A DNA stretch of 41,380 bases, from the NCBI GenBank assembly GCA_964195545.1, contig CAXMQQ010000014.1, forward strand, positions 1 to 41,380. The letters are read 5' to 3'. Position 1 is the first letter of the stretch. Every line of letters starts with the position of its first letter. The position numbers and the translations under genes are program-made. This document shows, in pieces, positions 31,655-40,737 of the stretch. Below the pieces are notes generated by a model that was given only the letters and a program-made list of their open reading frames with translations, did no database searches and was not told the origin of the DNA. The stretch comes from JAHEEL01 sp964195545. GTDB lineage: Bacteria; Actinomycetota; Acidimicrobiia; Spongiisociales; UBA5794.

Positions 31655-33439
31655 CGCTGCTACGAAGGCCTCTTGCGGAACTTCTACTTGGCCAACCATC
31701 TTCATCCGGCGCTTCCCCTCCTTCTGGCGTTCGAGGAGCTTGCGCTTTCGAGTGATGTCGCCGCCGTAGCACTTGGCGGTGACGTCCTTCCTCCTGGCCT
31801 TGATGGTTTCGCGCGAGATGATCCGGGTACCGATCGCGGCCTGGATCGGGACATCGAAGAGTTGACGGGGGATCAGTTCCCTGAGTCTCCCCACCATGGC
31901 CTTGCCGTAGACATAGGCCTTGTCGCGATGCACGATCGTGGAGAACGCATCCACCGGAAGTCCATTGAGCAGGATGTTCACCCTCACCAGGTCCGACGCC
32001 CGGTAGTCGTCCGGCTCGTAGTCGAGCGATGCATAGCCGCGGGTACGCGTCTTGAGCAGATCGAAGAAGTCGAACACGATTTCGGCCAAGGGCATCCGGT
32101 AGTGCAGTTCGGCGCGCTCGGGCGAAAGATACGTCATCTCGCCCATCTCACCGCGTCGTTGCTGCACCAATTCCATGACCGATCCGATGAACTCTGATGG
32201 CGCGATGATCATCACCTTGACGTACGGCTCCTCGATCGAGACCAGGTTCGACACGTCGGGCAGATCCTGCGGACTACGGACGGGGATCTGCTCCCCCGAT
32301 GTGAGGCTTGCCCGGTACGCGACCGATGGTGCGGTCGCAACGAGTTCGAGGTCGTATTCACGCTCGAGGCGCTCCCTGACGATCTCCATGTGGAGGAGCC
32401 CGAGGAAGCCCACGCGGAATCCGAAGCCGAGGGCCCGACTCGTCTCAGCCTGAAAGACGAGAGAAGAGTCGTTCAATCGGAGCTTGTCGAGCGCTTCACG
32501 AAGCCGTTCGAAGTCGTCTCCGTCGGTCGGGAACAGACCGGAGAACACCATCGGCTTTGGCTCCTGGTAGCCGGGGAGTGTCTCGGAGGTTCCCTTGCTC
32601 GTATGCGTGACGGTGTCGCCGACGCGAATGAGGTCGATCTCTTTGACGCCGGTGATCAGGTACCCAACCTCGCCGGTGCCGAGGTGTGGCACCGCTTCGG
32701 TCGACGGTCGTCGTATCCCGAGTTCGTCGACATCGACGTCGAGGCCTGTCGCCATGAATCGGATCGGATCTCTCGTCGACATGCTCCCGTCGACGACGCG
32801 GACATGACTGACCACGCCGCGGTAGGTGTCGTAGAAGGAGTCGAAGACCAGCGCACGAAGTGGTGCGTCCTCATCACCCCCGGGCGGGGGGAGACGGTCG
32901 ACGATCGCTTCAAGCAACTCGTCGATCCCCATGCCGGTCTTTGCCGAAACACGGATGACCTCGTCGGCTGTTCCCCCAAGCACCCCCGCGAGTTCCTCTG
33001 CCGCCCGATCGGGATCCGCCGCAGGGAGGTCGATCTTGTTGACGACCGGGATGATCTCCAGTCCTTCCTCGATCGCCATGTATGCGTTCGCGAGGGTCTG
33101 TGCTTCCACACCCTGGGATGCATCGACGACAAGAACGGCGCCTTCGCAGGCCTCGAGACTTCTGGATACTTCATAGGAGAAGTCAACGTGACCGGGAGTG
33201 TCGATGAGATTGAACTGGTACGTCTCCCCTGACAACGCCTCGTAGTCGATTCGCACGGCGTTGGCCTTGATCGTGATCCCGCGTTCCCTCTCGATGTCCA
33301 TATCGTCCAGGACTTGCGCACGCATATCGCGCTCGGAGATGGCGCCGGTGCGCTCCAGTAGACGATCGGCGAGGGTCGACTTGCCGTGGTCGATGTGCGC
33401 GATGATGGAAAAGTTGCGAATGTGCGATGGCGCGGTCAT
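31637..33439 (-). CDS. lepA: Elongation factor 4 (LepA)
   Basis: LepA is a ribosome-bound GTPase of the EF-G family involved in translation fidelity and 30S biogenesis. The 600-residue protein has G1 AHIDHGKST (14-22), the switch II DTPGHVDF block, NKIDLP, the EF-G-like domains and the C-terminal LepA domain (ILLNGLPVDAFSTIVHRDKAY, GGDITRKRKLLERQKEGKRRMK). The last residues and stop are within the heptamer repeat, but the conserved tail before them is intact. It is divergent from rpsT, and a possible minus-strand promoter lies at 33467-33495. Confidence 0.97.
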   Translation of the reverse strand: MTAPSHIRNFSIIAHIDHGKSTLADRLLERTGAISERDMRAQVLDDMDIERERGITIKANAVRIDYEALSGETYQFNLIDTPGHVDFSYEVSRSLEACEGAVLVVDASQGVEAQTLANAYMAIEEGLEIIPVVNKIDLPAADPDRAAEELAGVLGGTADEVIRVSAKTGMGIDELLEAIVDRLPPPGGDEDAPLRALVFDSFYDTYRGVVSHVRVVDGSMSTRDPIRFMATGLDVDVDELGIRRPSTEAVPHLGTGEVGYLITGVKEIDLIRVGDTVTHTSKGTSETLPGYQEPKPMVFSGLFPTDGDDFERLREALDKLRLNDSSLVFQAETSRALGFGFRVGFLGLLHMEIVRERLEREYDLELVATAPSVAYRASLTSGEQIPVRSPQDLPDVSNLVSIEEPYVKVMIIAPSEFIGSVMELVQQRRGEMGEMTYLSPERAELHYRMPLAEIVFDFFDLLKTRTRGYASLDYEPDDYRASDLVRVNILLNGLPVDAFSTIVHRDKAYVYGKAMVGRLRELIPRQLFDVPIQAAIGTRIISRETIKARRKDVTAKCYGGDITRKRKLLERQKEGKRRMKMVGQVEVPQEAFVAALKLET

Positions 33440-33466
33440 AGGCCGAATCCGAGGGTGGGGCTACTC

Positions 33467-33495
33467 AGTGTACCGTTGAGCGGTTCTCCTGTTAT
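33467..33495 (-). promoter_or_regulatory. Possible lepA promoter
   Basis: Read on the minus strand, ATAACA (-35, 4/6) and TACACT (-10, 4/6) are separated by 17 bp and precede the lepA ATG by about 27 nt. It lies in the 97-nt divergent region between lepA and rpsT. The match quality is moderate. Confidence 0.35.
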
Positions 33496-33536
33496 CGTTA
33501 CTGCTCGTTCCCACCACCTCACGAGGTTTGTCCAGC

Positions 33537-33803
33537 ATGGCCAATATCAAGTCACAAAAGAAGCGCAACCGCCAGAACGAGAAGCGGTACGCGCGAAACA
33601 AGGCGATTCGCTCCGAGTTGAAGACTCGCGAGAAGAACGTCATGGCGGCCGCTGAAGCCGGCAACACGGCCGAGGCCGAGGAACTCCTCCGCGTCGCCCA
33701 GAAGCAGATCGACATGGCTGTGACCAAGGGCGTGATGCACGCCAACACCGCCGCTCGTCGGAAGTCCCGCCTCACCCGACGGGTTCACTCAGTCTCCGTC
33801 TGA
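33537..33803 (+). CDS. rpsT: 30S ribosomal protein S20
   Basis: S20 binds 16S rRNA in early 30S assembly. The 88-residue, strongly basic helical protein starts MANIKSQKKRNRQNEKR and ends with the conserved GVMHANTAARRKSRLTRRV. I chose the ATG at 33537, not the one 9 nt upstream, because MANI is the normal S20 start and GAGG sits upstream. Divergent from lepA, as in many actinobacteria, and followed 4 nt later by greA. Confidence 0.97.
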   Translation: MANIKSQKKRNRQNEKRYARNKAIRSELKTREKNVMAAAEAGNTAEAEELLRVAQKQIDMAVTKGVMHANTAARRKSRLTRRVHSVSV

Positions 33804-33807
33804 ACCG

Positions 33808-34284
33808 ATGACCGATCACGCAATCTGGCTTACGCCCGCCGCCCTCGACAAGCTGCAGATCGAATTCAATACTCTCACCACCGAAGGGCGCCGAGACGCC
33901 GCCGAGCGTATCGCGATCGCTCGTGCTCACGGCGATCTCCGTGAGAATGCAGAGTACGACTCAGCGAAGAACGAGCAGGGCCTCATGGAGGCCCGCATTC
34001 GCAAATTGAAGCACCTCCTCGACAACGCTGAAGTACGCGAGGTCGAGAACTCAGGTCTCGTCGAAGTCGGAACCGTCGTGACCGTGATCGATGATGACGA
34101 AGACGAGTACGAGTTCTTCGTCGCACCCCCAGAGAACAAGGTCGCCGGCATCCTCCTCGCCTCCCCGGAGAGTCCCCTTGGCGGAGCGCTCCTCGGTGCC
34201 GCACCGGGTGACGAGGTCAGCTACGAAGCCCCCGGCGGAACGTTCACCTATCGAATCGCCGCAGTAAGGGTGTACGACAGCTGA
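33808..34284 (+). CDS. greA: Transcription elongation factor GreA
   Basis: GreA enters the RNA polymerase secondary channel and stimulates cleavage of backtracked RNA. The 158-residue protein has the N-terminal coiled coil with the acidic tip motif GDLRENAEYDSAKNEQG (~42-58) and the C-terminal FKBP-like domain (GTVVTVIDDDEDEYEFFV, ASPESPLGGALLGAAPGDEV). It starts 4 nt after rpsT with no Shine-Dalgarno of its own, so it is probably translated by coupling. The rpsT-greA adjacency is less usual than rpsT with holA alone. Confidence 0.93.
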   Translation: MTDHAIWLTPAALDKLQIEFNTLTTEGRRDAAERIAIARAHGDLRENAEYDSAKNEQGLMEARIRKLKHLLDNAEVREVENSGLVEVGTVVTVIDDDEDEYEFFVAPPENKVAGILLASPESPLGGALLGAAPGDEVSYEAPGGTFTYRIAAVRVYDS

Positions 34285-34292
34285 GCGGTCGT

Positions 34293-34320
34293 GTACCGAG
34301 TACCGAGTACTCGGTGCTGC
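34293..34320. repeat. Heptamer repeat with palindrome between greA and holA
   Basis: Two identical units GTACCGA are followed by the related GTACTCG and GTGCTGC. Within it ACCGAGTACTCGGT (34302-34315) is a perfect 14-bp palindrome. It fills almost the whole 39-nt gap between convergent greA and holA, where a two-way terminator would be expected. Confidence 0.75.
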
Positions 34321-34323
34321 GCG

Positions 34324-35304
34324 TCAACGCCCTAGCCACCTGCACATCGCCACCGTTAGGCGTTCCAGCGTCACACGGTGGGTTGCTTCAGGGGCCGTCT
34401 TGATCTGGAGGTCGGCTCGTGCCAGTGCCTCGAGTGACAGGCGTAGAGAGTCGGCTCGTGTTGACGATCGCCGTTCCCACACCTTCCGCACGGGGAACGA
34501 TGACGGTGCGGCCCCAACCCACCCCGCGTAGGTCTCCATATCTGGGGCGACGGCGGCGAGGGACCGCTTCCTGACTTCGCCTTCGAGAACCGACAGCACG
34601 ACGAGCGGGTGTCCGTGTTCGAGGAAGTCGGCGAGACGCCGGAGTGCTTCCCCCTCGTTCCCGGAGTTGATCGCGTCGGCAAGCAGCCACATGGGCTCGT
34701 CGGGACGGTTGGCGTACCGCCCCAAGACGTCCTCCTCAGTCACTGTCGAGCCGTCTGCAGCGAGTTGGTCCAGAGCCTGCCCGAGCGCGGCAACGTCCGA
34801 TCCGAATCGGCGGAGCAGCACAGAAGCAGCCCCCGGATCGATCTTCAGCTTCCGCTCCGATGCTGCCTCCGCGAGCCAGCGAGAGGCGTCCCGCTCTCGG
34901 AACTTCTTCACCGATTCGGTCGAGCCGCGAGCACGCAGTGTCTTCCCGAGCGGGGCAGGAATCGCCCCAGAAGCTGCGAAGACCACCGTCACCGCATCGG
35001 GATCCGCCACATCGACGAGCTCCGCGATGACCTCGGCTTCTCCCTTGAGGAGATTCTGAGCATCCATCACGAGCACGCCGCTGACGTCACCAAAGAGCGA
35101 TCCGCTCTGAAGCGCTGGCACGATCCCCTGCACCGACTCTCGGAGTTGACCGTCAGATGACTCCGAGGCGCCGCGACCGGGAACGTCGATTCTCTGATGG
35201 TCCGTGACTCCTGCCGCTTCGAAGATGCCGCTTGCCTTGTCGGATATGACCTCGCGTTCGCCCGGTCCGGCGTCGCGGGGTCCGCTGATGACGGTGAAAC
35301 CCAT
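34324..35304 (-). CDS. holA: DNA polymerase III delta subunit (HolA)
   Basis: HolA is the clamp-loader subunit that opens the beta clamp. The protein, ~326 residues from ATG 35304 (MGFTVISGPRDAG), is diverged but shows the family layout: a P-loop-less first AAA-like domain with VLVMDAQNLLKGE and VTVVFAASGAIPAPLGKTLRARG, the domain II stretch KKFRERDASRWLAEAASERKLKIDPGAASVLLRRFGSDVAALGQALDQLA, and the C-terminal helical collar. Starts at 35346 or 35376 are possible and would add 14 or 24 residues. In actinobacteria holA commonly lies between comEC and rpsT, as here. Confidence 0.83.
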   Translation of the reverse strand: MGFTVISGPRDAGPGEREVISDKASGIFEAAGVTDHQRIDVPGRGASESSDGQLRESVQGIVPALQSGSLFGDVSGVLVMDAQNLLKGEAEVIAELVDVADPDAVTVVFAASGAIPAPLGKTLRARGSTESVKKFRERDASRWLAEAASERKLKIDPGAASVLLRRFGSDVAALGQALDQLAADGSTVTEEDVLGRYANRPDEPMWLLADAINSGNEGEALRRLADFLEHGHPLVVLSVLEGEVRKRSLAAVAPDMETYAGWVGAAPSSFPVRKVWERRSSTRADSLRLSLEALARADLQIKTAPEATHRVTLERLTVAMCRWLGR

Positions 35305-35496
35305 GACACGAGTCTCCGCGTTCCAGCGACGTTGCGCAAGTCGGCTCATCTTCTCACCCGGGGTCATCCCCGACACCGTCCCCGAGGACTCAGGGAAGCA
35401 TTCGGGTCATACCCGATTGGCCCGTCTCATCCATCCCGCACGATGTCGGGAGCAAGACCTGATCCCCGGTAGGGGATTCCTGGGAGGGAACGAAAT

Positions 35497-36740
35497 ATGG
35501 AGGGCTCACGCCCCTATCGAATGTACGCCTGGATCAATCGCCATGCGCTCACCGTCACCGTGTCGCTGATCCTCGCCGTCATCGCCATCGGTGCGACCGG
35601 CGTGGTGGTGGCCGACACCGAAGAGCCGAGTTTCGATCCGAAGAGCGAGATCGCCACGATCGACGAGAGAGCGAATTCGACCCTCGGTTCCGAATCCAGC
35701 GTGGAGTACTCAATGTTCCTCGTGGAAGCGGTCGATGGCGGTGACGTACTCACAGCGAACGCTTTGCGCGAGTGGAAGGCGGCTTCAGACCGGGTTCGGT
35801 CCTCGTCAGACAACGACGCACACCTCGTCGGTCGATTTGATCCGGACACGGGAGCAGTGATTCCGGGAGTCCATTCGATCGTCGATGTCGTCGACGCGTC
35901 CCTCTCCAGAGGCTTGAGCGCGGCCACTGATGACGAGATCAAGGCTGCAGTCGCTTCGGTTCTCGCCGCCGATTCGCCGTTCGCCGACATGCGCCACAGC
36001 CTGTCGGAGGTTGCCGAGTACACATCCGGAGCCTGGCGGTCACCGGCGTTCACGACCCAGATCGTCTACGACACGGCAACGTTCGAGGACAACGCGGCGG
36101 GCTCCATCGAAGCGTCGGTTCCTGGACTTGGGGCGAGCGTCTCGGGCGAAGTGCTCGCCAGCTACCACGGGCTGTCGGCATTCACCCGTTCGATGCTGGT
36201 GTCGCTGCCATTTGCGGTGGTGTTGACGCTCATCCTCGCCTCGCTGCTGCTCCGCTCATTCCGATACGCCCTCGTCAGCGTCATCCCAATCGCGTTCGTC
36301 GTAGTTGGCGTGTACGCGTTCATGGCGATCGCCGGCTACTCGGTGAACGTCGTCACGGCAACGATCGCCGCGATCGCCGTCGGGGTCGGCATTGACTCTC
36401 GACGCACTTCACGGCAAGGTATCGCGAAGAACTGGCGAACCACCCCGATCGCCTCGACGCCGTTCAACGGGCCGGCCAAGGAACCGGCGGCGCATTGGTG
36501 CTCTCGGCATTGACGTCGGTTCTCGGGTTCAGCGTGATGGCGCTTGCTCCGAATCCCATATTCGCCACGTTCGGCGCACTGACCGCGGTGATGATCGGTC
36601 TCGCTCTCGTCGCGGCTCTCGTCGTCCTGCCGAGCCTCCTCGTGATCGCCACGCCACGCCCTGAACGACTCGATCCGGCGGAGATGAGCCGGGTCGGTGA
36701 CCACGAAGACATCCGCCCCCGAGAGCTCGCCGGCGTGTAG
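35497..36740 (+). pseudogene. Half-size MMPL/RND-family transporter, frameshifted
   Basis: A putative RND-superfamily membrane protein. The first frame (35497 to about 36397) encodes one membrane helix (~16-38), a ~200-residue extracytoplasmic region, then hydrophobic helices ending IAAIAVGVGID. The frame then fails. Restoring one base (an A between 36397 and 36398) gives D-Y-S-T-H-F-T-A-R-Y-R-E-E-L, the exact family continuation, and joins the second frame (GTGGALVLSALTSVLGFSVMALAPNP to the stop at 36740). The repaired product would be about 414 residues, with six helices: half of a normal two-repeat MMPL. The ATG at 35497 has GGGAGG upstream. Whether the deletion is a true mutation or a sequencing error is unresolved. 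Confidence 0.85.
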
Positions 36741-36758
36741 TCCCTCCCGCGCCGCATG

Positions 36759-36792
36759 CGGTCGGGTCCCAGACCAGTCTTGGACCCGACCG
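36759..36792. terminator. Bidirectional stem-loop terminator between MMPL and comEC
   Basis: A perfect 11-bp stem (CGGTCGGGTCC and GGACCCGACCG) continues through an internal 4-bp stem (AGAC and GTCT). It lies in the 67-nt gap between the convergent MMPL remnant and comEC. Being symmetric, it can end both transcripts. No strong T tract is present. Confidence 0.75.
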
Positions 36793-36807
36793 TCGTCGTC
36801 ATCGGGA

Positions 36808-38928
36808 TCACCCCCTGCCGAGTTCGATCGAGACGTCGCCTTCATCCGTCGTTGTCCGGGCATCCACACCGCTCTCTGCCAGCACGGCAAGGATTTCCGG
36901 CGTGGGATGCCCGTACGTGTTCGGCCCAACGCTGAGCACCGCCACATCTCCGACGGTGGCCGCCAACCACGTTCGATCGGTAGATGCAGATCCGTGGTGG
37001 GGAACGAGGAGGACGTCCGGATGAAGGGCCGGGAGTTCGCGTTGACTGATCGCTTCGATGTCGCCCGGCAACAGCAGCGTCCGTCCCGCCTCCACCCACA
37101 GGACGATCGACCCGTCGTTCCTGGTGAGGAATCGACGCATCGGTCCGAGGGCTTCTATCGAGATAGCTCCCAGTCGATAGGAGATTCCGGGTCCGACGAC
37201 ATCGATCGGTACGCCCGCGACCGATGCACGGGTGACGAGGTCTTCCAGTTCTTCACCCCAGTCGGGATGGTCCGGGAGCCAGACGCGCCCGACGGCGTGA
37301 TCATCGAGTATCCCGGAGAACCCGCCGATGTGATCGATGTCACCGTGGGACGCGACGAGGAGATCGATACGGTCGATGTGATGGCGTCTCAACGCCTCGG
37401 CAAGGACGAGTGGGTCTCGACCTCCATCGACCAGTGCGACGCCTCCTCCCGGGTCGCGAAGGAGGATTGCGTCGCCTTGACCGATGTCGAGGAAGGTCAC
37501 CGTTGGAACCGGCGGGGATGCGGTGGTGACGAGTGTTGAGACCGCCAGGATTGCGGCAACGACCATGGCCGCAAGCGGCCGCGTTCTCGGCCATCTGACG
37601 AGTGCTCCGACACACAACACGGCAACCACACCCGGCGGACCGAGTTGGGGCCAGCGGGCGGCAACCTCGGACACGGCGAGAACGCCGCTGGCGAGGGTGG
37701 ACGAGACCAAGACTGCGGGTCCCCACCCGCTCATGACGGCAACGGCCCCGCTGACCGTGGCTCCGGTAACCAGCGGTGCAGAGAGCAAGTTCGCGACCGG
37801 TGACATCAGTGGAACCGTTCCGAAGTGCCACAGCAATACCGGAACAACCGCCACCTGTGCCGCCGTTGCAGCACCCAGCGTCGCCCACAGCGCCCGGGGC
37901 CGGCGATCGGAGAACATCCCTGCCCCGACCATGATCCCGATCGTGGCCACAACGGAGAGTTGGAACCCCACGTCGACGGCCAACTGACCGCTCACGAGGA
38001 GCAGCAATCCCACGGCCACCCCCACGGCCACCCAGGTGTCTAGGGAGATCCCGGTGGCGGCGGCTCCCAGCACGGTCGCCGCCATGAAGGCCGCCCGGAG
38101 CACCGACGACTCCCACCGGGTCGCAACAACGAATATGCCGAGTCCGATCACGCCCAGCACAAAGCGGCGTTTGGGGCCGAAGCCGAAGAACGCGGTGGCC
38201 ACCCACCAGGCAGCCAAGAAGAGCGCTACGTTGCTGCCGGAGACGGCGACGAAGTGGGTGAGGCCAGACCGACGGAGGGCGTCGAGGTCGCGAACGGTGA
38301 GACCCGATGTGTCTCCGATGAGGAATCCGGATACCAATGCCTGCGCAGGATCGGAGAGGACCAGCACCGCTCGAACCCTGTCACGAATCGCATTCCCCAC
38401 TGTGTAGAGCGGGCCGCCCACGGTTTCGATCACCTCGGTTTTCGCGATCGTCACTCGTCCGGCGACCGGATCTCCGCGGATGCGGCCCGGCGATGCTCTC
38501 ATCGTTCCTGTGACCATCAGGCGCTGTCCGGCAACGAGAGGTGCCGTCGGGTCGGGTCCGACGGCGACCGGTGGACCCGACCATGGAACCCAATCTCCGC
38601 TACGGAGCAACTCCTCCGGTCGAACGACCGCGGGTCGCTGTGGTCCGTCGTCTTCGGCCACAACTCCGATGAATACGACCGGACCCACCGGCACGGCCGC
38701 GTTCATCGTCGCTTCGATTCGAGCGGAGGCGAACGCCCCGGAGATAGCGCCCACCGCCGCCAGTGTCAGTAGGACGGCCACCGCTCGTTGCCTCAGAGCG
38801 ATCATCCCCGCCGCGCCCACCAGCACTACCGCAGTTCCCATACCGAATCGCAGGCCGCATCCCGTCCCGACCCAGATGACTCCCGCTGCAGCCAACGCCC
38901 ACCATCCGGCGCGCGAAGGGCTCCGCAC
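36808..38928 (-). CDS. comEC: ComEC/Rec2-family DNA uptake channel protein
   Basis: ComEC is the inner-membrane channel for single-stranded DNA import during natural transformation. The 706-residue protein has an N-terminal DUF4131-like OB region, a competence core membrane domain (~190-480; SGLTHFVAVSGSNVALFLA, WESSVLRAAFMA) and a C-terminal metallo-beta-lactamase domain (~485-706) with FLDIGQGDAILL and SHGDIDHIGG (~527). The start is GTG at 38928, directly after the comEA stop, so the two are co-translated. The full domain set suggests function, though competence itself cannot be judged from two genes. Confidence 0.93.
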   Translation of the reverse strand: MRSPSRAGWWALAAAGVIWVGTGCGLRFGMGTAVVLVGAAGMIALRQRAVAVLLTLAAVGAISGAFASARIEATMNAAVPVGPVVFIGVVAEDDGPQRPAVVRPEELLRSGDWVPWSGPPVAVGPDPTAPLVAGQRLMVTGTMRASPGRIRGDPVAGRVTIAKTEVIETVGGPLYTVGNAIRDRVRAVLVLSDPAQALVSGFLIGDTSGLTVRDLDALRRSGLTHFVAVSGSNVALFLAAWWVATAFFGFGPKRRFVLGVIGLGIFVVATRWESSVLRAAFMAATVLGAAATGISLDTWVAVGVAVGLLLLVSGQLAVDVGFQLSVVATIGIMVGAGMFSDRRPRALWATLGAATAAQVAVVPVLLWHFGTVPLMSPVANLLSAPLVTGATVSGAVAVMSGWGPAVLVSSTLASGVLAVSEVAARWPQLGPPGVVAVLCVGALVRWPRTRPLAAMVVAAILAVSTLVTTASPPVPTVTFLDIGQGDAILLRDPGGGVALVDGGRDPLVLAEALRRHHIDRIDLLVASHGDIDHIGGFSGILDDHAVGRVWLPDHPDWGEELEDLVTRASVAGVPIDVVGPGISYRLGAISIEALGPMRRFLTRNDGSIVLWVEAGRTLLLPGDIEAISQRELPALHPDVLLVPHHGSASTDRTWLAATVGDVAVLSVGPNTYGHPTPEILAVLAESGVDARTTTDEGDVSIELGRG

Positions 38929-39486
38929 TCAAGGTCTCTCGATCGCGTCCCGCATCGCTGCGAGTTTCGCCTCACCGATTCCGCCGACATCGAGGAGATC
39001 CTCGACTTCGCTGAACGGACCGTTCGAGTCCCGGAAGTCGACGATTCGCGCCGCCAGCACCGGGCCCACTCCGGGGAGTTCCTCGAGCTCAGCAGCGGTT
39101 GAGCGATTGAGGTCGATCCCTCGATCGGTTTCGCCGACCATCTGAGAGGCCTCACCCGGCAGCGGAACGACAATCTGATCGCCGTCGCTCACGGTGGCGG
39201 CGAGGTTCAAGCCGCCGAGATCTGCGCCGGCGTTCGCCCCGCCGGCGGCTGCGATGACATCGGCGATTCGATCCGAAGAGTTGACCGTCACGAGCCCCGG
39301 CCGCTGCACGGCACCCGAGATATGCACGACGATCGTCTCAGCGATGGTCGTATACGAGACGCCGCCGGCAGCCTCGACGGTAGCGGGAGCACCCTCTCTC
39401 GATCCGTACCATGCACCGGCTCCAACGGCGATGACGAGGGCAAGCGCCACCACGATTGCTCCGACCCGTGGATTCGTTTTGAGCAC
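38929..39486 (-). CDS. comEA: ComEA-family DNA-binding competence protein
   Basis: ComEA binds double-stranded DNA at the membrane and hands it to ComEC. The 185-residue protein has a membrane anchor (~9-27), an SLBB domain (~52-110; VVHISGAVQRPGLVTV, IVVPLPGE) and a C-terminal helix-hairpin-helix domain (~123-185; IDLNRSTAAELEELPGVGPVLAARIVDFR, DLLDVGGIGEAKLAAMRDAI). The start is GTG at 39486, preceded by GGAGG. Domain order and length are normal. Confidence 0.94.
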   Translation of the reverse strand: MLKTNPRVGAIVVALALVIAVGAGAWYGSREGAPATVEAAGGVSYTTIAETIVVHISGAVQRPGLVTVNSSDRIADVIAAAGGANAGADLGGLNLAATVSDGDQIVVPLPGEASQMVGETDRGIDLNRSTAAELEELPGVGPVLAARIVDFRDSNGPFSEVEDLLDVGGIGEAKLAAMRDAIERP

Positions 39487-39556
39487 ATCGCCTCCGGCTA
39501 GCGACGCACCACAGCGCTACAACTATCAGAATTCGGTCCCGGAGGGAAGAGTCTCG

Positions 39557-40327
39557 TCAGCCCAACAGCGAGAGAACCGCCTGCACGACCTCGGGCTCTG
39601 CGGTCTCCTCGAGCCACTGGGCGAACTCACCACCGAAGATAAGGAGCACCGCCGCCGTCAGGTTGACGCCGGAATGGAGCAGGATCGGAAGGGAAAGATT
39701 ACGGGATCGGATCGCCGCGTAGCCGAGCACCAATCCGATGAGAAACAGTCCGGGAAGTGCGGCGATCGCGCTTGGGTCGAGAAGGTGGATGCCAGCAAAT
39801 AGGGCGGCTTGGACAACGATCGCCCAGCCCGTCCGCATGGATCGCACCAGACGAGACAGCAGCATGCCCCGGAACAGAATCTCTTCGACAACGGGCGCTG
39901 CGACGCCAACCATGAGGATGATCGCGATCCCTTCGGCCACGGTTGTCGTGCCCTCGGTGATCGAAGCCACGCTCTGTTGTGGCGCCCCATCGGGATACAG
40001 CAAATGCATGAGCGGCGCGGTCACGAGCACGACGGCGATCTGGAGGCCGAAACCGGCGGGTATCCCCCACCAGTGTCCGACCTCGATCGTGAGTCCGTAG
40101 TCGCGCCGGAAGCTTCCCGTGCCACCCCTGGTGGAAAGAATCCACATGACGATGAGGTTTCCTGCAGCCTGACCGGCGAACGACGCCGCGAACGTGAGGA
40201 TGTTCAGTTCGGAGCCCTGCCACACCAAGACGCCTGCCGTGGCGATGAACGCGCCGACGATGCCCCCGAAGAAGACATAGAGCACCTGCGGGAGGCTCCA
40301 CTCGACCTCCTGGAGGTAGTCGCTCAT
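39557..40327 (-). CDS. CPBP-family intramembrane glutamic endopeptidase
   Basis: This polytopic membrane protein of 256 residues has about seven helices and the CPBP/Abi motifs: VVEEILFRGMLLSRL (E148, E149, R153), ALFAGIHL (H181) and a C-terminal ILLHSGVNLTAAVLL. Family members are CAAX-like proteases implicated in prenyl processing or bacteriocin immunity, and the substrate here is unknown. I start at ATG 40327 (MSDYLQEVEW). A longer frame to 40468 has an Arg/Pro-rich lead and overlaps the upstream gene. The ATG overlaps the HExxH gene's stop by 4 nt. Confidence 0.88.
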   Translation of the reverse strand: MSDYLQEVEWSLPQVLYVFFGGIVGAFIATAGVLVWQGSELNILTFAASFAGQAAGNLIVMWILSTRGGTGSFRRDYGLTIEVGHWWGIPAGFGLQIAVVLVTAPLMHLLYPDGAPQQSVASITEGTTTVAEGIAIILMVGVAAPVVEEILFRGMLLSRLVRSMRTGWAIVVQAALFAGIHLLDPSAIAALPGLFLIGLVLGYAAIRSRNLSLPILLHSGVNLTAAVLLIFGGEFAQWLEETAEPEVVQAVLSLLG

Positions 40328-40713
40328 CTTCGCTCCGTTCGTTCGGTGGCTTCGCGTTCGAATCGGACGGCACGGTAGGCCGTGTGATGGGGCAACCCCA
40401 CGGCCCGTCCCCGCAGGTAGTCGCTGAGATAGCGGGCGAGGAATCCGGCGGCCCCGTACCGGCGCCACTGATCGATGTGCGCGGACTCGTGGATCAGCAA
40501 AGCCGCCGCGTCACCTGCGTTGATGCGATCGCATGCCCGAGCCGATGCGAGAACCATTCTGGGAAGGGCCATCGCGTCAACCCCACTCCCCCACACCCGG
40601 GCGAGCCACCGAGGAACCGGCCGAACAGCAACCGACGAATACCGATCCGACCCATCGACGACCCCACTGCGCCGCAGCGCCACGTCGAGAGTCAGGGATT
40701 CCGGTCGCACCAT
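40324..40713 (-). CDS. Small HExxH putative metalloprotease-like protein (DUF4157-like)
   Basis: The 129-residue protein, from ATG 40713 (MVRPESLTLD), has a zinc-protease-type motif HESAH (H75-H79), followed by IDQWRRYGAAGFLARYLSDYLRG. This resembles the HEATHVWQ-like core of DUF4157 proteins. It has no signal peptide or membrane helix that I can see. It is coupled to the CPBP gene by a 4-nt overlap, so the pair may work together. An in-frame start at 40776 would extend into the heptamer repeat and is less likely. Function is unknown. Confidence 0.65.
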   Translation of the reverse strand: MVRPESLTLDVALRRSGVVDGSDRYSSVAVRPVPRWLARVWGSGVDAMALPRMVLASARACDRINAGDAAALLIHESAHIDQWRRYGAAGFLARYLSDYLRGRAVGLPHHTAYRAVRFEREATERTERR

Positions 40714-40737
40714 GCCCGACACGATATCCCTTGTGTC

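Noticed and set aside
35462..35477. Short hairpin ATCCCC-GGTA-GGGGAT before the MMPL gene as a riboswitch or terminator
   Set aside because: A 6-bp stem alone is common by chance at this GC content, and no larger structure surrounds it.
36380..36420. Programmed ribosomal frameshift in the MMPL gene
   Set aside because: No slippery X-XXY-YYZ heptamer or run of identical bases lies at the break, and no strong downstream hairpin is seen. A one-base deletion explains the data exactly.
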